From DASRJG01 sp964647625 (GTDB lineage Bacteria; Acidobacteriota; Polarisedimenticolia; Polarisedimenticolales; DASRJG01): 64,000 bases of DNA. This document shows, piece after piece, positions 51,446 through 61,019 of the stretch; the first letter of the stretch is position 1; the number at the start of each line of letters is the position of its first letter. Position numbers and translations under genes: made by a program. The notes beneath the pieces are model-generated. The model was given only the letters and a program-made list of their open reading frames with translations. It was not told where the DNA came from and made no database searches. The stretch covers positions 1-64,000 of the forward strand of contig CAZYHZ010000004.1 in the NCBI GenBank assembly GCA_964647625.1, given 5' to 3'.

Positions 51446-54271
51446 ATGATGCGCAGGACGATCGCGATCTCCCTCACGATGCTGGCCGTCGCACTTCTGC
51501 CTGCTTCGGCTCTGGCGCAGACGACGGGCTCGATCACGGGCCACGTGGACTTGAAAACCGGAGGCGCGCTGCCGCTCGTCACCGTGGAGGCGACGGGCCC
51601 GGCGCTCCAGGGCGCGCGCTCCGCCGTCACGGACGCGCAGGGCCGGTACAAGCTGGCGCTCCTGCCTCCTGGGGCCTACACGGTGACGTTCGTCAAGCAG
51701 GGCTTCTCGAACGAGAAGCGGCCCGACATCGTCGTCCAGCTCGACCGCGACGCCTCGTTGAACGTCGAGATGAAGGCGACGGTCGAGGAAGAGGTCGTCG
51801 TGACCGGCGCGGCGCCCGCGATCGACGCCGCCTCGACCGTCACCGGCCTGGCGCTCGACACGCGCGCGATCGAGACCATTCCCTCGGGCCGCAACTACAC
51901 CTCGATCGTGAGGATCGCACCCGGCGTCGGGAGCGACGCGAACCCGGACAATCAGAGCCAGTCGACGATCACGGTGTACGGCTCGAGCGGGGCGGAGAAC
52001 CTGTACCTGATCGACGGCGTCAACACGACCGGAGTCGAGTACGGGTTTCAGGGGAAAGAGCTCAACTACGAGTTCATCGAGGCGATCGACGTCAAGACCG
52101 GAGGCTACGAAGCCGAGCACGGCAAATCGACCGGCGGGATCGTCAACGTCATCACGAAGTCGGGGAGCAACGAATTCCGCGGCGACGTGTTCGGCTACTA
52201 CGACGCCAACGGCCTTCAGGCGTCGACCAAGAGCACCGTCTCGCCGAACGGCACCGTGAGCGATTTCACGCGCCAGGATTACGGCTTCGATGTGGGCGGC
52301 TTCATCGTCAAGGACAAGCTCTGGTATTTCCTGGCGTACGACCGGGTCGACTACACCACGAACACCACGCTCCCGGCGACGGTGACCGGGCCGCTGGCGG
52401 GTACCGCCGTCCCATCGGACAGCGTCCGAGACCTGGGCTCGGCGAAATTGACCTGGCAGGTCTCGACCAACCACCAGCTGCAGCTGACGTTTCTCCAGGA
52501 CCCGCGCACCGACACGGGCGCGATCAACGACGGGAACCACACGCTGAACGGCGATCCCGCGACGTACGACGGCCGTCAGGAGTACGGGGGGCGGGACTAT
52601 GCGGCGCGATACCAGGGGATCCTTGGCCCGAAGTGGATCCTGACCGGGCAGATCGCGCGGCACGAAGAGGAAAACTCGGTCGGGCCGGGCAGCACTGCCG
52701 GCGACCAGATCCAGTACCGCGACGCATCGAACGATTTCTTCCAGACCGGCGGCTTCGGGTTGATCGAGACCAAGAACTTCACGCGGGAGCTCGCCAACGC
52801 ATCCGCCGAGGCCGCGTACGGGTCGCACGATTTCAAGTTCGGCGCCGAATGGGAGAAGGAGAGCGCGGACGTGGTCAAGCGCATGTCCGGAGGACAACGC
52901 GTCGACGTCTTCACGAATACGGTCAACCCCGGGCTGCCCATCTACGTCCACAATTACTGGACGACGCCCGACGCGACGGTCGCGAATGCCCCGATCTCGC
53001 AGCTGAACGCGAAGCCCGAGCACCGCAACACCTCGTTCTTCGTGCAAGACCGCTGGACGATCGTGCCCAGCGTCGTCCTCAACTTCGGCGTGCGCTGGGA
53101 CCGCCAGCAGATCATCGACGCGAGCGGCGTCACGCAGATCGACCTGACGGACGAATGGGCCCCGCGGCTGGGCGTCGTCTGGGATCCGACCGAAGACGGG
53201 AAATCGAAGGTCTTCGGCAGCTTCGGCTATTTCTATGAGCAGCTCCCGATGGACCTCGTCATCCGCTCGTTCTCCTACGAGCGCCAGCCGCGCATCGTCA
53301 ATTACGATCCAGTGAGCGTCACGCCCGACCCCGCGGCCGAGAGCGACTACGGGACGCCGTCGGCGATCCTCGGCGGATTCACCGAGCCCTCCGATCCCCA
53401 CATCAAGGGGCAATACCTCCAGGAGTTCATCCTGGGCGGCGAGCGAGAGTTTGCGCCTCAGTGGGTCGTCGGGGTGAAGGGGGTCTACCGGACGTACAAG
53501 CGTGTCATCGAGGACTTCCTTTGCATCAACGATGGCACGTACTGCATCGGGAACCCGGGCGAAGGGATCATGAAGGAGATCTACGGCCTCGATTACACCA
53601 CGCTCTACCCGGCGCCGAAGCCCAAGCGCACCTACAAGGGAATCGAGGTCGACGTATCGAAGCGGTACTCGAAGGACTGGCAGATGCTCGCGTCGTACGT
53701 CTTCTCGAAGCTGGACGGCAATTTCGACGGTGAGTACGCGCCGTTCACCAACGTCGGCGCCGACCCCAACATCTCCGCGGCGTACGACTACTACGACTTC
53801 TTCACGAACGGCAGCGATCTCACGACGATCACGAACAAGGGCGATCTTTCGAACGACCGGCGCCATCAGGTCAAGTTCTCGGCGTCGTACACGACGCCGG
53901 TCAAGCTTCAGGTGGGCGTGTTCGCCTACTGGCGCACCGGAACGCCGCGCACGCGATACGGCTACTCCGACGCCTACGGCCGCTACGAGTTCTTCCTGAC
54001 GCCTCGAGGCGGCGAGGGACGCAACCCCTCGGACTACGAGGCCGACCTCCACCTGAACTACCCATGGGCGGTCGGACGAAGGGTGACGCTGAACTTCCTG
54101 CTCGATATCTTCAGCGTACTCAACGCGCAGCGCGCCGTGCTGCTCGATCAGCGGTGGGGCTTCGCCGAGGCCGACAACATCTCGCCAACTCCGGTGAACC
54201 CGAACTACGGCCAGCCGATCCTACGCACCCGACCACGCGCGTTCCGACTGGGGCTGCGCGTCAGTTTTTGA
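51446..54271 (+). CDS. TonB-dependent receptor, Oar-like
   Basis: The 941-residue product has a signal peptide (ISLTMLAVALLPASALA), an N-terminal carboxypeptidase-regulatory/Ig-like domain (GSITGHVDLKTGGALPLVTV; VTFVKQGFSN), a plug domain (about residues 120-240: IETIPSGRNYTSIVRIAPGV, VKTGGYEAEHGKSTGGIVNV) and a beta-barrel ending in RLGLRVSF with the typical aromatic C terminus. No TonB box was recognised. Such receptors are abundant in Acidobacteria and Bacteroidetes and take up oligosaccharides, peptides or metal chelates. A G-run precedes the ATG. The aspartic-protease-like gene follows after 105 nt. Confidence 0.92.
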   Translation: MMRRTIAISLTMLAVALLPASALAQTTGSITGHVDLKTGGALPLVTVEATGPALQGARSAVTDAQGRYKLALLPPGAYTVTFVKQGFSNEKRPDIVVQLDRDASLNVEMKATVEEEVVVTGAAPAIDAASTVTGLALDTRAIETIPSGRNYTSIVRIAPGVGSDANPDNQSQSTITVYGSSGAENLYLIDGVNTTGVEYGFQGKELNYEFIEAIDVKTGGYEAEHGKSTGGIVNVITKSGSNEFRGDVFGYYDANGLQASTKSTVSPNGTVSDFTRQDYGFDVGGFIVKDKLWYFLAYDRVDYTTNTTLPATVTGPLAGTAVPSDSVRDLGSAKLTWQVSTNHQLQLTFLQDPRTDTGAINDGNHTLNGDPATYDGRQEYGGRDYAARYQGILGPKWILTGQIARHEEENSVGPGSTAGDQIQYRDASNDFFQTGGFGLIETKNFTRELANASAEAAYGSHDFKFGAEWEKESADVVKRMSGGQRVDVFTNTVNPGLPIYVHNYWTTPDATVANAPISQLNAKPEHRNTSFFVQDRWTIVPSVVLNFGVRWDRQQIIDASGVTQIDLTDEWAPRLGVVWDPTEDGKSKVFGSFGYFYEQLPMDLVIRSFSYERQPRIVNYDPVSVTPDPAAESDYGTPSAILGGFTEPSDPHIKGQYLQEFILGGEREFAPQWVVGVKGVYRTYKRVIEDFLCINDGTYCIGNPGEGIMKEIYGLDYTTLYPAPKPKRTYKGIEVDVSKRYSKDWQMLASYVFSKLDGNFDGEYAPFTNVGADPNISAAYDYYDFFTNGSDLTTITNKGDLSNDRRHQVKFSASYTTPVKLQVGVFAYWRTGTPRTRYGYSDAYGRYEFFLTPRGGEGRNPSDYEADLHLNYPWAVGRRVTLNFLLDIFSVLNAQRAVLLDQRWGFAEADNISPTPVNPNYGQPILRTRPRAFRLGLRVSF

Positions 54272-54376
54272 GCTGGAAACCGATCACACCGTGGGTCGCC
54301 CCCGGCGTAGGCGTCGGTCCACCCTTGCCCCTTTCGCGCATTCCGTGTACATAGTCGCGCAATCGTGGGGGCATCT

Positions 54377-55258
54377 ATGCGAGCGCTTATCCTGCTGTTG
54401 TTCATGTCTGCCTTCGTCGGCCTGGGAGTCATTGCCGGCGAGCTCTATCAGTGGACGGACGAGAACGGCGTCACGCATCTCGCCGACACGCTCGACGACA
54501 TCCCCGCGAAATACCGGGACCAATGCAAGACTTCGGTCACGCCCGCGAGTGTTCCCAAGCCCGCCGCCGCTGTGGTCCCCGCGACCGCTCCGGTGGCCCC
54601 GGCCCCGGCTCCCGCCGCACCGGCCCCGGCGAGCGGCTTCAAGACGTTCGAAGTGCCCTACGAGAACGAGGGCTCGAATCGCCGAGTGATCATTCCGGTG
54701 ACGTTCAACGACTCGACGACCGTCCCGATGGCGCTCGACACCGGCTCGCCCGGATTGGTGATCTGCTTCGAGCTCGCACTGAAGCTCGGCCTGTTCTCGA
54801 AGGGTTATGGCAACCTCATCGTCGCCACCGGTGGCGTCGGCGGCGTGGCGGCGGCCATCTCGACGATCACGGACTCGATTTCCGTCGAGGGCGCTCGCGA
54901 CGTGTTCGTTCCCACGACGGTTACTTCACGCCTCTCCCCGAAGTTCGAGGGGTTGATCGGAATGGACTTCCTTTCCGGGTACACGGTGAGCATCGACACG
55001 ACCCGCCAGGTCGTCGTGTTTCAGGAGAAACCTGCGAATCCGGATTGGCATGGAGGGCACGACGAGGCGTGGTGGCGAAAGACTTTCAAGGATTTTCGCG
55101 AGACACGCGACCGATGGCAGGGACAGCTCGACGCGCTCGACCCGAATCTGTTGTACAAGCCGACGCTTCTGGTCTATGAGGCGCAGGAGGCCCAGCAGCT
55201 GCTCCTCAAGCTCCACCAACACGCGAGCGACGTCGGTGTCCCGCAGGACTGGCGCTAG
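54377..55258 (+). CDS. Retropepsin-like aspartic protease with DUF4124
   Basis: The 293-residue product begins with a signal peptide (ALILLLFMSAFVGLGVIA), then a DUF4124-type segment (ELYQWTDENGVTHLADTLDD), an Ala/Pro linker (about residues 65-95) and a single aspartyl protease domain with the active-site triplet in MALDTGSPGLVICF and a flap-like GGVGGV. A pepsin-like Asp-Thr-Gly appears once, so it should act as a dimer, as retropepsins do. GGGG lies 6 nt before ATG 54377. It follows the TonB receptor; substrate not known. Confidence 0.82.
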   Translation: MRALILLLFMSAFVGLGVIAGELYQWTDENGVTHLADTLDDIPAKYRDQCKTSVTPASVPKPAAAVVPATAPVAPAPAPAAPAPASGFKTFEVPYENEGSNRRVIIPVTFNDSTTVPMALDTGSPGLVICFELALKLGLFSKGYGNLIVATGGVGGVAAAISTITDSISVEGARDVFVPTTVTSRLSPKFEGLIGMDFLSGYTVSIDTTRQVVVFQEKPANPDWHGGHDEAWWRKTFKDFRETRDRWQGQLDALDPNLLYKPTLLVYEAQEAQQLLLKLHQHASDVGVPQDWR

Positions 55259-55340
55259 CCCCGGATCGTTGCGCGACGGCCCGCCGATTTGACAGCGGTC
55301 CGAGTCGGGCGTACACCCTAGGCAAACGCCCGGGGGCTCG

Positions 55341-58300
55341 ATGGCCAACGTCCGAGGACGCGTGTTGTGTGGGGTTCTCCTCTCCACCCTCCTTGTGGTC
55401 TCGGCGCGCGCAGGCGAGCCGGCCGGCGACGCCGAAGATCTGCTCGACCGCGAGCGCTGGTTCCATGACAAGCGGCTCGGATCGGACGGCGAGATGCCCG
55501 TCGACGGGCGGAACCGCGCGCTTTCGCAGCTCGACGAGAACGTTCGCAGCGGCCTCCTGGCGGACCCGAAGGCGACGTTGATCGCCGGCGAGAAATGGAC
55601 GCCGGTCGGCCCGTCGCCGCTCCATTACGACATCTACACGTTCAGCGGCCGTGTGACCGCGCTCGCGGTCCATCCCACGAATCCGAACCTCGTGTACGTC
55701 GGCACGGCCCAGGGCGGCGTGTGGAGGACGACGGATCACGGCGCCACGTGGACGCCGCTCACCGACAGCCAGAAGTCGCTGGCCATCGGATCGCTCGCCC
55801 TCGATCCGTCGAACCCGAGCGTGATCTACGCCGGAACGGGCGAGGCGAACAGCTCCTGCGACAGCTACTTCGGCGCCGGGATCCTGAAATCGACGGACGG
55901 GGGAACGAACTGGACGCTCATCGGAGCGTCGCCGTTCGCGAGCACGAGCGTCAGCCGGATCGTCGTCTCTCCCACGAACCCCAACGTCCTCTGGGCGGCC
56001 AACGCGAGCGGCGTCGGTGGGTTCGTCTGCTCGAGTGCGCCGGCTCCCGGCTCGATCGGAGTCTGGAAATCGACGAACGGCGGAACGTCGTGGACGCTCG
56101 TGCTCGCCGGAGCGACCCACGATTTGGCGGTCGACCCGTCGAACTCGAACGTCCTCTATGCGGGTGTCGACTTCAGCGGAATCTGGAAGTCGACCGACGG
56201 CGGGGCGAGCTGGAACCGCCTGACCGGCGGGCTTCCGAGCCCCGGCGCGATCTCCCGTGTCGCATTCGCGCTCGACCCGAACACGCCGGCGACGCTGTAC
56301 GCGATTTTCGGCGACAGCTCGAACGGACGGCAGTACGGCGGCTTCAAGAGCACGAACGGCGGAGCCAGCTGGAGCTCGATGCCGAAGCCGGCGGGCAGCT
56401 GCTACTTCGCGAACCTCCTGGACGTGTGCACGTACGCCAGCCAGCCGATCGCGCAGTGCTGGTACGACCTCGTCGTGGGCGTCGCACCGGACGGAGGCGT
56501 CTGGATCGGAGGCGTCGGCGTCTGGCGATCGGGGAACGGCGGAGCGTCGTGGACGAGCGTGTGTCCATCGGCGGTCCACGTCGACCAGCACGCATTGGCT
56601 TTCCGGGGAAGCGACGTCTGGCTGGGAAACGACGGCGGGGTCTTCAACACCCGAGACAACGGCGCAACCTGGACGAGCCGGAACCCTGGGCTCTTCCTGA
56701 CGCAATTCTATCCGGGCGCCGCGGTTCATCCCGCGAACCGGTCGATCGCCATCGGCGGAACCCAGGACAACGGCGTCGTTCAGACCATGGGGTCGACCAA
56801 CTGGAACGAGATTCTCGCCTTCGCGGACGGCGGGTTCTGCGCATACGACTACACGAATCCCGACGGGGTCTACTACATCTCGACGCAGTACCTCAACATC
56901 TACAAGTGGGACCAGGCGGTGTTGTCGAGCGCGATCACCGGGCTCGCGGACGCGCTCTCCGGGAATTCCGTTTTCATCGCCCCGTTCACCATGTGCCCGA
57001 ACAACCCGCAAGTTCTGATCGCCGGAAGCGACAATGTGTGGCTCACGACCGATGGCGCGGGGACCTGGACCTCCAACAGCCCTGACCCGATCGACCCGGC
57101 CGGCACTTCTCGGATCACCGCGATGGCGTTCGCGAAGTCGACGGGCGACTGCAGCACGTATTTCGCCGGGACCGGATCCGGACGCTTGTACCGCACGACG
57201 AGCGGAGGAGGGGGCTGGTCCGACGTCAGCGCCGGACTGCCGGCTCGTGGCGTCAACGAGATCGCGGTCGATCCAGGCAATGCCGCCGTCGTCGTCGTTG
57301 CGCTCTCGGGGTTCGGGTCCCGCCACCTGTGGCGGTCGACGAACGCCCTCGATCCGGCTCCGGCGTGGGCCGCGATCGACCCGGGAATCCCGGATACGCC
57401 GGTGAACGCCATCTTGTTCGACCCCGGCTCGTCGAGCGTGATCTACATCGGGACCGACGTCGGGATCTTCCGCAGCATCGACTCCGGCGCCAGCTGGAGC
57501 GTGTTCATGGACGGACACCCCAACGTCGCCGTGTTCGCTCTGGAGGCCGCCGCTGCGAGCGGGACGATCATGTCGTTCACGCACGGTCGCGGCGCGTTCC
57601 GGCTGGAGCCGTCGTGCAGCGACGGGGACCCATGCACGCAAGACACCTACGATCCGACTCTCGGGTGCCAGCACGCGCCCCTGAACTGCGCCGATCAGAA
57701 CGCCTGCACCGACGATGCGTGCGACCCCGCCTTGGGATGCGTGCACACGTACAACTCCGGCCCGTGCGACGACGGGAATGCGTGCACGACCGGGGACACG
57801 TGCAACGGCGGCGGCGTGTGCACTCCAGGTGGCCCGACGATCTGCGCGGACAACAACGATTGCACGACGGACCAGTGCTTCCCGGCAACGGGGTGCGCGT
57901 TCGTCAGCAACACGAATCCTTGCAACGACGGAAACGCATGCACGGTCAACGACCGCTGTAACTTGGGGGTCTGCTCCGGCACCGTGATCGTCTGCAACGA
58001 CGGGAACCCGTGCACCGACGATGCGTGCAACCCGGCGACCGGCTGCGTGTTCGCCAACAATTCCGCCCCATGCAACGACGGCAATCTCTGCACGGCGAAC
58101 GACACGTGCGGAGGCGGGACGTGCCACGGTACGGCCGTCGTGTGCAACGACGCCAACCCATGTACCGACGATACGTGCAACCCTGCGACCGGCTGCGTCT
58201 ACGCCTCGAACGCCACAACGACCTGCGACGACGGAAATCCCTGCACGACCGGAGAGACGTGCGGGCCAGAGTTCTCGGAACGGTTCGACGGCGTGACCGC

Positions 58301-59159
58301 GCCGGCGCTTCCCGCGGGCTGGACGGCCACGGTCGACGGTGCGGGGTCGCCGTGGGCGACGCGCGCGGTCGATCCGGACACCGCGCCGAACTCGGCGTTC
58401 GGCGCCGACAGCGCGGGCACGACCGACGACGTGCTGGATACGCCGCCCATCGCGATCAGCTCGTCCGCGGCAAAGCTGACGTTCCGGACCCGGTGGAGCT
58501 ACGACGACGCCGCGAACTGCTTTGACGCGGGCGTGCTCGAGATCAAGATCGGCGCCGCGGCGTACGCGGACATCGTGACCGCCGGGGGGAGCTTCATCGG
58601 CGGCGGATACACGGGCACGGTCGACGTCGGCTACACGAACCCACTCGCCGCGCGTCCGGCGTGGTGCTTCGAGTCGCCTGGTTATCCCGCGTACATCACG
58701 ACGACCGTGAGCCTCCCTCCGTCCGCCGCCGGGCAGACCATCAAGCTGCGATGGCGGATCGGCAGCGACAGCTCCGCGGCGTCGGTCGGCCAGGACGTGG
58801 ATTCGATCGCGATCGAAGACCCCGTGAACACGTGCCGCGGCGGGGTGCCGGTCGCCGCACCGTCCGAGACTCAGAACCTATCGGTGGCCGCCGACAAGAG
58901 AACGTACGCGTGGTCGCCGGCGGTCAATGCGACGCGGTACGACGTCGTGCGCGGCAGCCTTGGCGCTCTTCCCGTCGGCCCGGGCGCGGGTGACGAGATG
59001 TGCTTCGACGACCTCGCGGGGGCCACTCTCTCCGATTCTTCCCTCCCGCCGCCGGGTGCCGGATTCTGGTACCTGTCCCGTGGCGAGAACGACTGCGGCA
59101 TCGGCTCGTACGGCGTACGCTCGGGCGGAGCGCCGCGCGTCACGACCACCTGTCCGTGA
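55341..59159 (+). CDS. Exported Asp-box/Cys-repeat protein with CP-ending module
   Basis: The 1272-residue product has a signal peptide, a large beta-propeller region (about residues 80-750) with many Asp-box motifs (STDGGTNW, STNGGTSW, STDGGASW), then CNDGNPCTDDACNPATGC-type repeats (about residues 755-970). A jelly-roll-like domain of about 190 residues follows (FSERFDGVTAPALPAGWTA ... LTFRTRWSYDD), matching one in the gene at 1-3680. The last 90 residues are the shared module (RYDVVRGSLGALPVGPG; FWYLSRGENDCGIGSYG; ends TTCP). Asp-box propellers bind or hydrolyse glycans; no catalytic residues were assigned. The module order makes it a sister of the first gene of this window. Confidence 0.9.
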   Translation: MANVRGRVLCGVLLSTLLVVSARAGEPAGDAEDLLDRERWFHDKRLGSDGEMPVDGRNRALSQLDENVRSGLLADPKATLIAGEKWTPVGPSPLHYDIYTFSGRVTALAVHPTNPNLVYVGTAQGGVWRTTDHGATWTPLTDSQKSLAIGSLALDPSNPSVIYAGTGEANSSCDSYFGAGILKSTDGGTNWTLIGASPFASTSVSRIVVSPTNPNVLWAANASGVGGFVCSSAPAPGSIGVWKSTNGGTSWTLVLAGATHDLAVDPSNSNVLYAGVDFSGIWKSTDGGASWNRLTGGLPSPGAISRVAFALDPNTPATLYAIFGDSSNGRQYGGFKSTNGGASWSSMPKPAGSCYFANLLDVCTYASQPIAQCWYDLVVGVAPDGGVWIGGVGVWRSGNGGASWTSVCPSAVHVDQHALAFRGSDVWLGNDGGVFNTRDNGATWTSRNPGLFLTQFYPGAAVHPANRSIAIGGTQDNGVVQTMGSTNWNEILAFADGGFCAYDYTNPDGVYYISTQYLNIYKWDQAVLSSAITGLADALSGNSVFIAPFTMCPNNPQVLIAGSDNVWLTTDGAGTWTSNSPDPIDPAGTSRITAMAFAKSTGDCSTYFAGTGSGRLYRTTSGGGGWSDVSAGLPARGVNEIAVDPGNAAVVVVALSGFGSRHLWRSTNALDPAPAWAAIDPGIPDTPVNAILFDPGSSSVIYIGTDVGIFRSIDSGASWSVFMDGHPNVAVFALEAAAASGTIMSFTHGRGAFRLEPSCSDGDPCTQDTYDPTLGCQHAPLNCADQNACTDDACDPALGCVHTYNSGPCDDGNACTTGDTCNGGGVCTPGGPTICADNNDCTTDQCFPATGCAFVSNTNPCNDGNACTVNDRCNLGVCSGTVIVCNDGNPCTDDACNPATGCVFANNSAPCNDGNLCTANDTCGGGTCHGTAVVCNDANPCTDDTCNPATGCVYASNATTTCDDGNPCTTGETCGPEFSERFDGVTAPALPAGWTATVDGAGSPWATRAVDPDTAPNSAFGADSAGTTDDVLDTPPIAISSSAAKLTFRTRWSYDDAANCFDAGVLEIKIGAAAYADIVTAGGSFIGGGYTGTVDVGYTNPLAARPAWCFESPGYPAYITTTVSLPPSAAGQTIKLRWRIGSDSSAASVGQDVDSIAIEDPVNTCRGGVPVAAPSETQNLSVAADKRTYAWSPAVNATRYDVVRGSLGALPVGPGAGDEMCFDDLAGATLSDSSLPPPGAGFWYLSRGENDCGIGSYGVRSGGAPRVTTTCP

Positions 59160-59264
59160 TTTTTCGGGTCGATGACGTCGTCCCCACGGCGACGAGCGCG
59201 CCGGGCAGCGACCGGGTCACATTCCCTTGTTCCAGGTGCGGGAAGCCGCGAGAATTACGCCTCG

Positions 59265-60998
59265 ATGCAACAACCCGTGCCGGTGAAGCCTGCGGCGTCG
59301 CGCCTGCCGAAATGGACCGTGCCCGCAATTCTGCTCGTGGCGACGTTCGCGGCGTACGCTCCCGCCCTGCATGGCGGGCTCCTCTGGGACGATCGGGCTC
59401 ACGTGACCCGGCCGGAGCTTCAATCGGTCAGCGGGCTCGGCCGCATCTGGTTCGAGCTGGGTGCGACGCAGCAGTACTACCCGCTGGTGCACACCGCGTT
59501 CTGGGTCGAGCATCGGCTGTGGGGAGAATCACCGTTCGGCTACCACTTGGTGAACGTCCTGCTCCATGCCGCGGTCGCTGCTCTCGCGTATCTGATCCTT
59601 CAAAGACTCCGGGTCCCCGGAGCCGGCCTCGCCGCGGCGATCTTTGCCCTTCACCCCGTGCACGTGGAGTCCGTCGCGTGGATCACGGAGCTCAAGAACA
59701 CCCTCTCCGCGGTCTTCTACATGACCGCGGCGTGGTCGTACCTACGGTTTGACGAGAACCGGCAGCGGCGCTGGTATCTCCAGGCGCTCGCGCTCTTCGT
59801 CGCGGGGCTGTTCAGCAAGACGGTCATCGCAACCCTGCCGGGCGCGCTTCTCGTCGTGTTCTGGTGGCAACGGGGCTCGCTGTCGTGGAAGCGGGACGTG
59901 CTCCCGCTGCTCCCGTGGTTCGGCCTCGGCGCCGCCGCCGGGCTGTTCACGGCGTGGGTGGAGCACACGTTGATCGGTGCCGAGGGTGCGGCGTTCTCTC
60001 TCACGGCGGTCGAGAGGTGCCTCCTGGCCGGCCGGGCGTCGGCCTTCTACGCGTTCAAGCTCCTCTGGCCCGCACGCCTGATCTTCATTTACCCGCGCTG
60101 GGGGGTGAGCGCAGGCGTGTGGTGGCAATACCTGTTCCCGCTCGGCGCGCTGGCGCTCCTGGCCGCGCTGTGGATGGTGCGACACAGGTGGCGTGGTCCG
60201 CTCGCGGCAGCGTTGTTCTTCGGAGGGACGCTGCTGCCCGTATTGGGTTTCTTCAACGTGTACCCATTCCTCTTCTCTTATGTAGCCGACCACTTCCAGT
60301 ACCTGCCGAGCCTCGGCGTCATCAGCTTCGTGTCCGCTGTCATCGTGCGACGCCTGGATCTGCTGTCGCTCGCCCAACGGCGCGTGGCGCAAGCGACCCT
60401 CATCGCGCTCGTCGGCGTGCTGGGGATTCTGACCTGGAGACAAGCGCGCATGTACGGTGATATCGAGACGCTGTACCGAACCACGCTCGAGCGCAACCCC
60501 GATGCGTGGATGGCGCGCGTCAACCTCGGCAAGATCCTCGCCGAGCGCGGTGACTCCCCCGGGGCCGCCGCTCAATACGATGAGATCCTGCGGCGGACCG
60601 ATCGCGGGGCCGGATCGCAACCCGACCCGATCTCCGGCTTCGCCCGCAGCCAAGCACAGAACAATCTCGGAACGGTCCTCGCGGCGCAGGGGAAGTTCGA
60701 CGAGGCCGACGCGCAATTCCAGGACGCGATCCGCACGAACCCAAAGTACGCCGACGCCTACTTCAACCTCGGGCTCGTGCGCGAGGCGCAGCAGAGACTC
60801 GGGGACGCCGAGACCGCGTATGAAACGGCGATCCGGCTTGGTCCGCACCTGGCGGAGCCGCACAACAATCTCGCGATCGTCCTCTACGCCAAGGGCGACT
60901 ACAAAGGTGCGTGGCGAGAGGTCGGAATCCTCCGATCCCTCGGCGGCTCTCCGCACCCGGATTTCGTGCGCGCCCTAACGGCGGTGGCGCCGCCCTGA
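59265..60998 (+). CDS. TMTC-like membrane glycosyltransferase with C-terminal TPR
   Basis: The 577-residue product has about 10 membrane segments and a TPR tail (about residues 410-555). The first loop WDDRAHV has the DD motif of PMT/TMTC-type glycosyltransferases, and HPVHVESVAWITELKNTLSA is the signature of bacterial TMTC homologues. Eukaryotic TMTCs O-mannosylate proteins; bacterial function is unproven. It begins 105 nt after the large Asp-box gene, so it could glycosylate exported proteins such as that one. ATG 59265 is used; an ATG at 59172 would add 31 non-hydrophobic residues. Confidence 0.82.
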   Translation: MQQPVPVKPAASRLPKWTVPAILLVATFAAYAPALHGGLLWDDRAHVTRPELQSVSGLGRIWFELGATQQYYPLVHTAFWVEHRLWGESPFGYHLVNVLLHAAVAALAYLILQRLRVPGAGLAAAIFALHPVHVESVAWITELKNTLSAVFYMTAAWSYLRFDENRQRRWYLQALALFVAGLFSKTVIATLPGALLVVFWWQRGSLSWKRDVLPLLPWFGLGAAAGLFTAWVEHTLIGAEGAAFSLTAVERCLLAGRASAFYAFKLLWPARLIFIYPRWGVSAGVWWQYLFPLGALALLAALWMVRHRWRGPLAAALFFGGTLLPVLGFFNVYPFLFSYVADHFQYLPSLGVISFVSAVIVRRLDLLSLAQRRVAQATLIALVGVLGILTWRQARMYGDIETLYRTTLERNPDAWMARVNLGKILAERGDSPGAAAQYDEILRRTDRGAGSQPDPISGFARSQAQNNLGTVLAAQGKFDEADAQFQDAIRTNPKYADAYFNLGLVREAQQRLGDAETAYETAIRLGPHLAEPHNNLAIVLYAKGDYKGAWREVGILRSLGGSPHPDFVRALTAVAPP

Positions 60999-61019
60999 TG
61001 AACCATTTCGATTCGGCTT

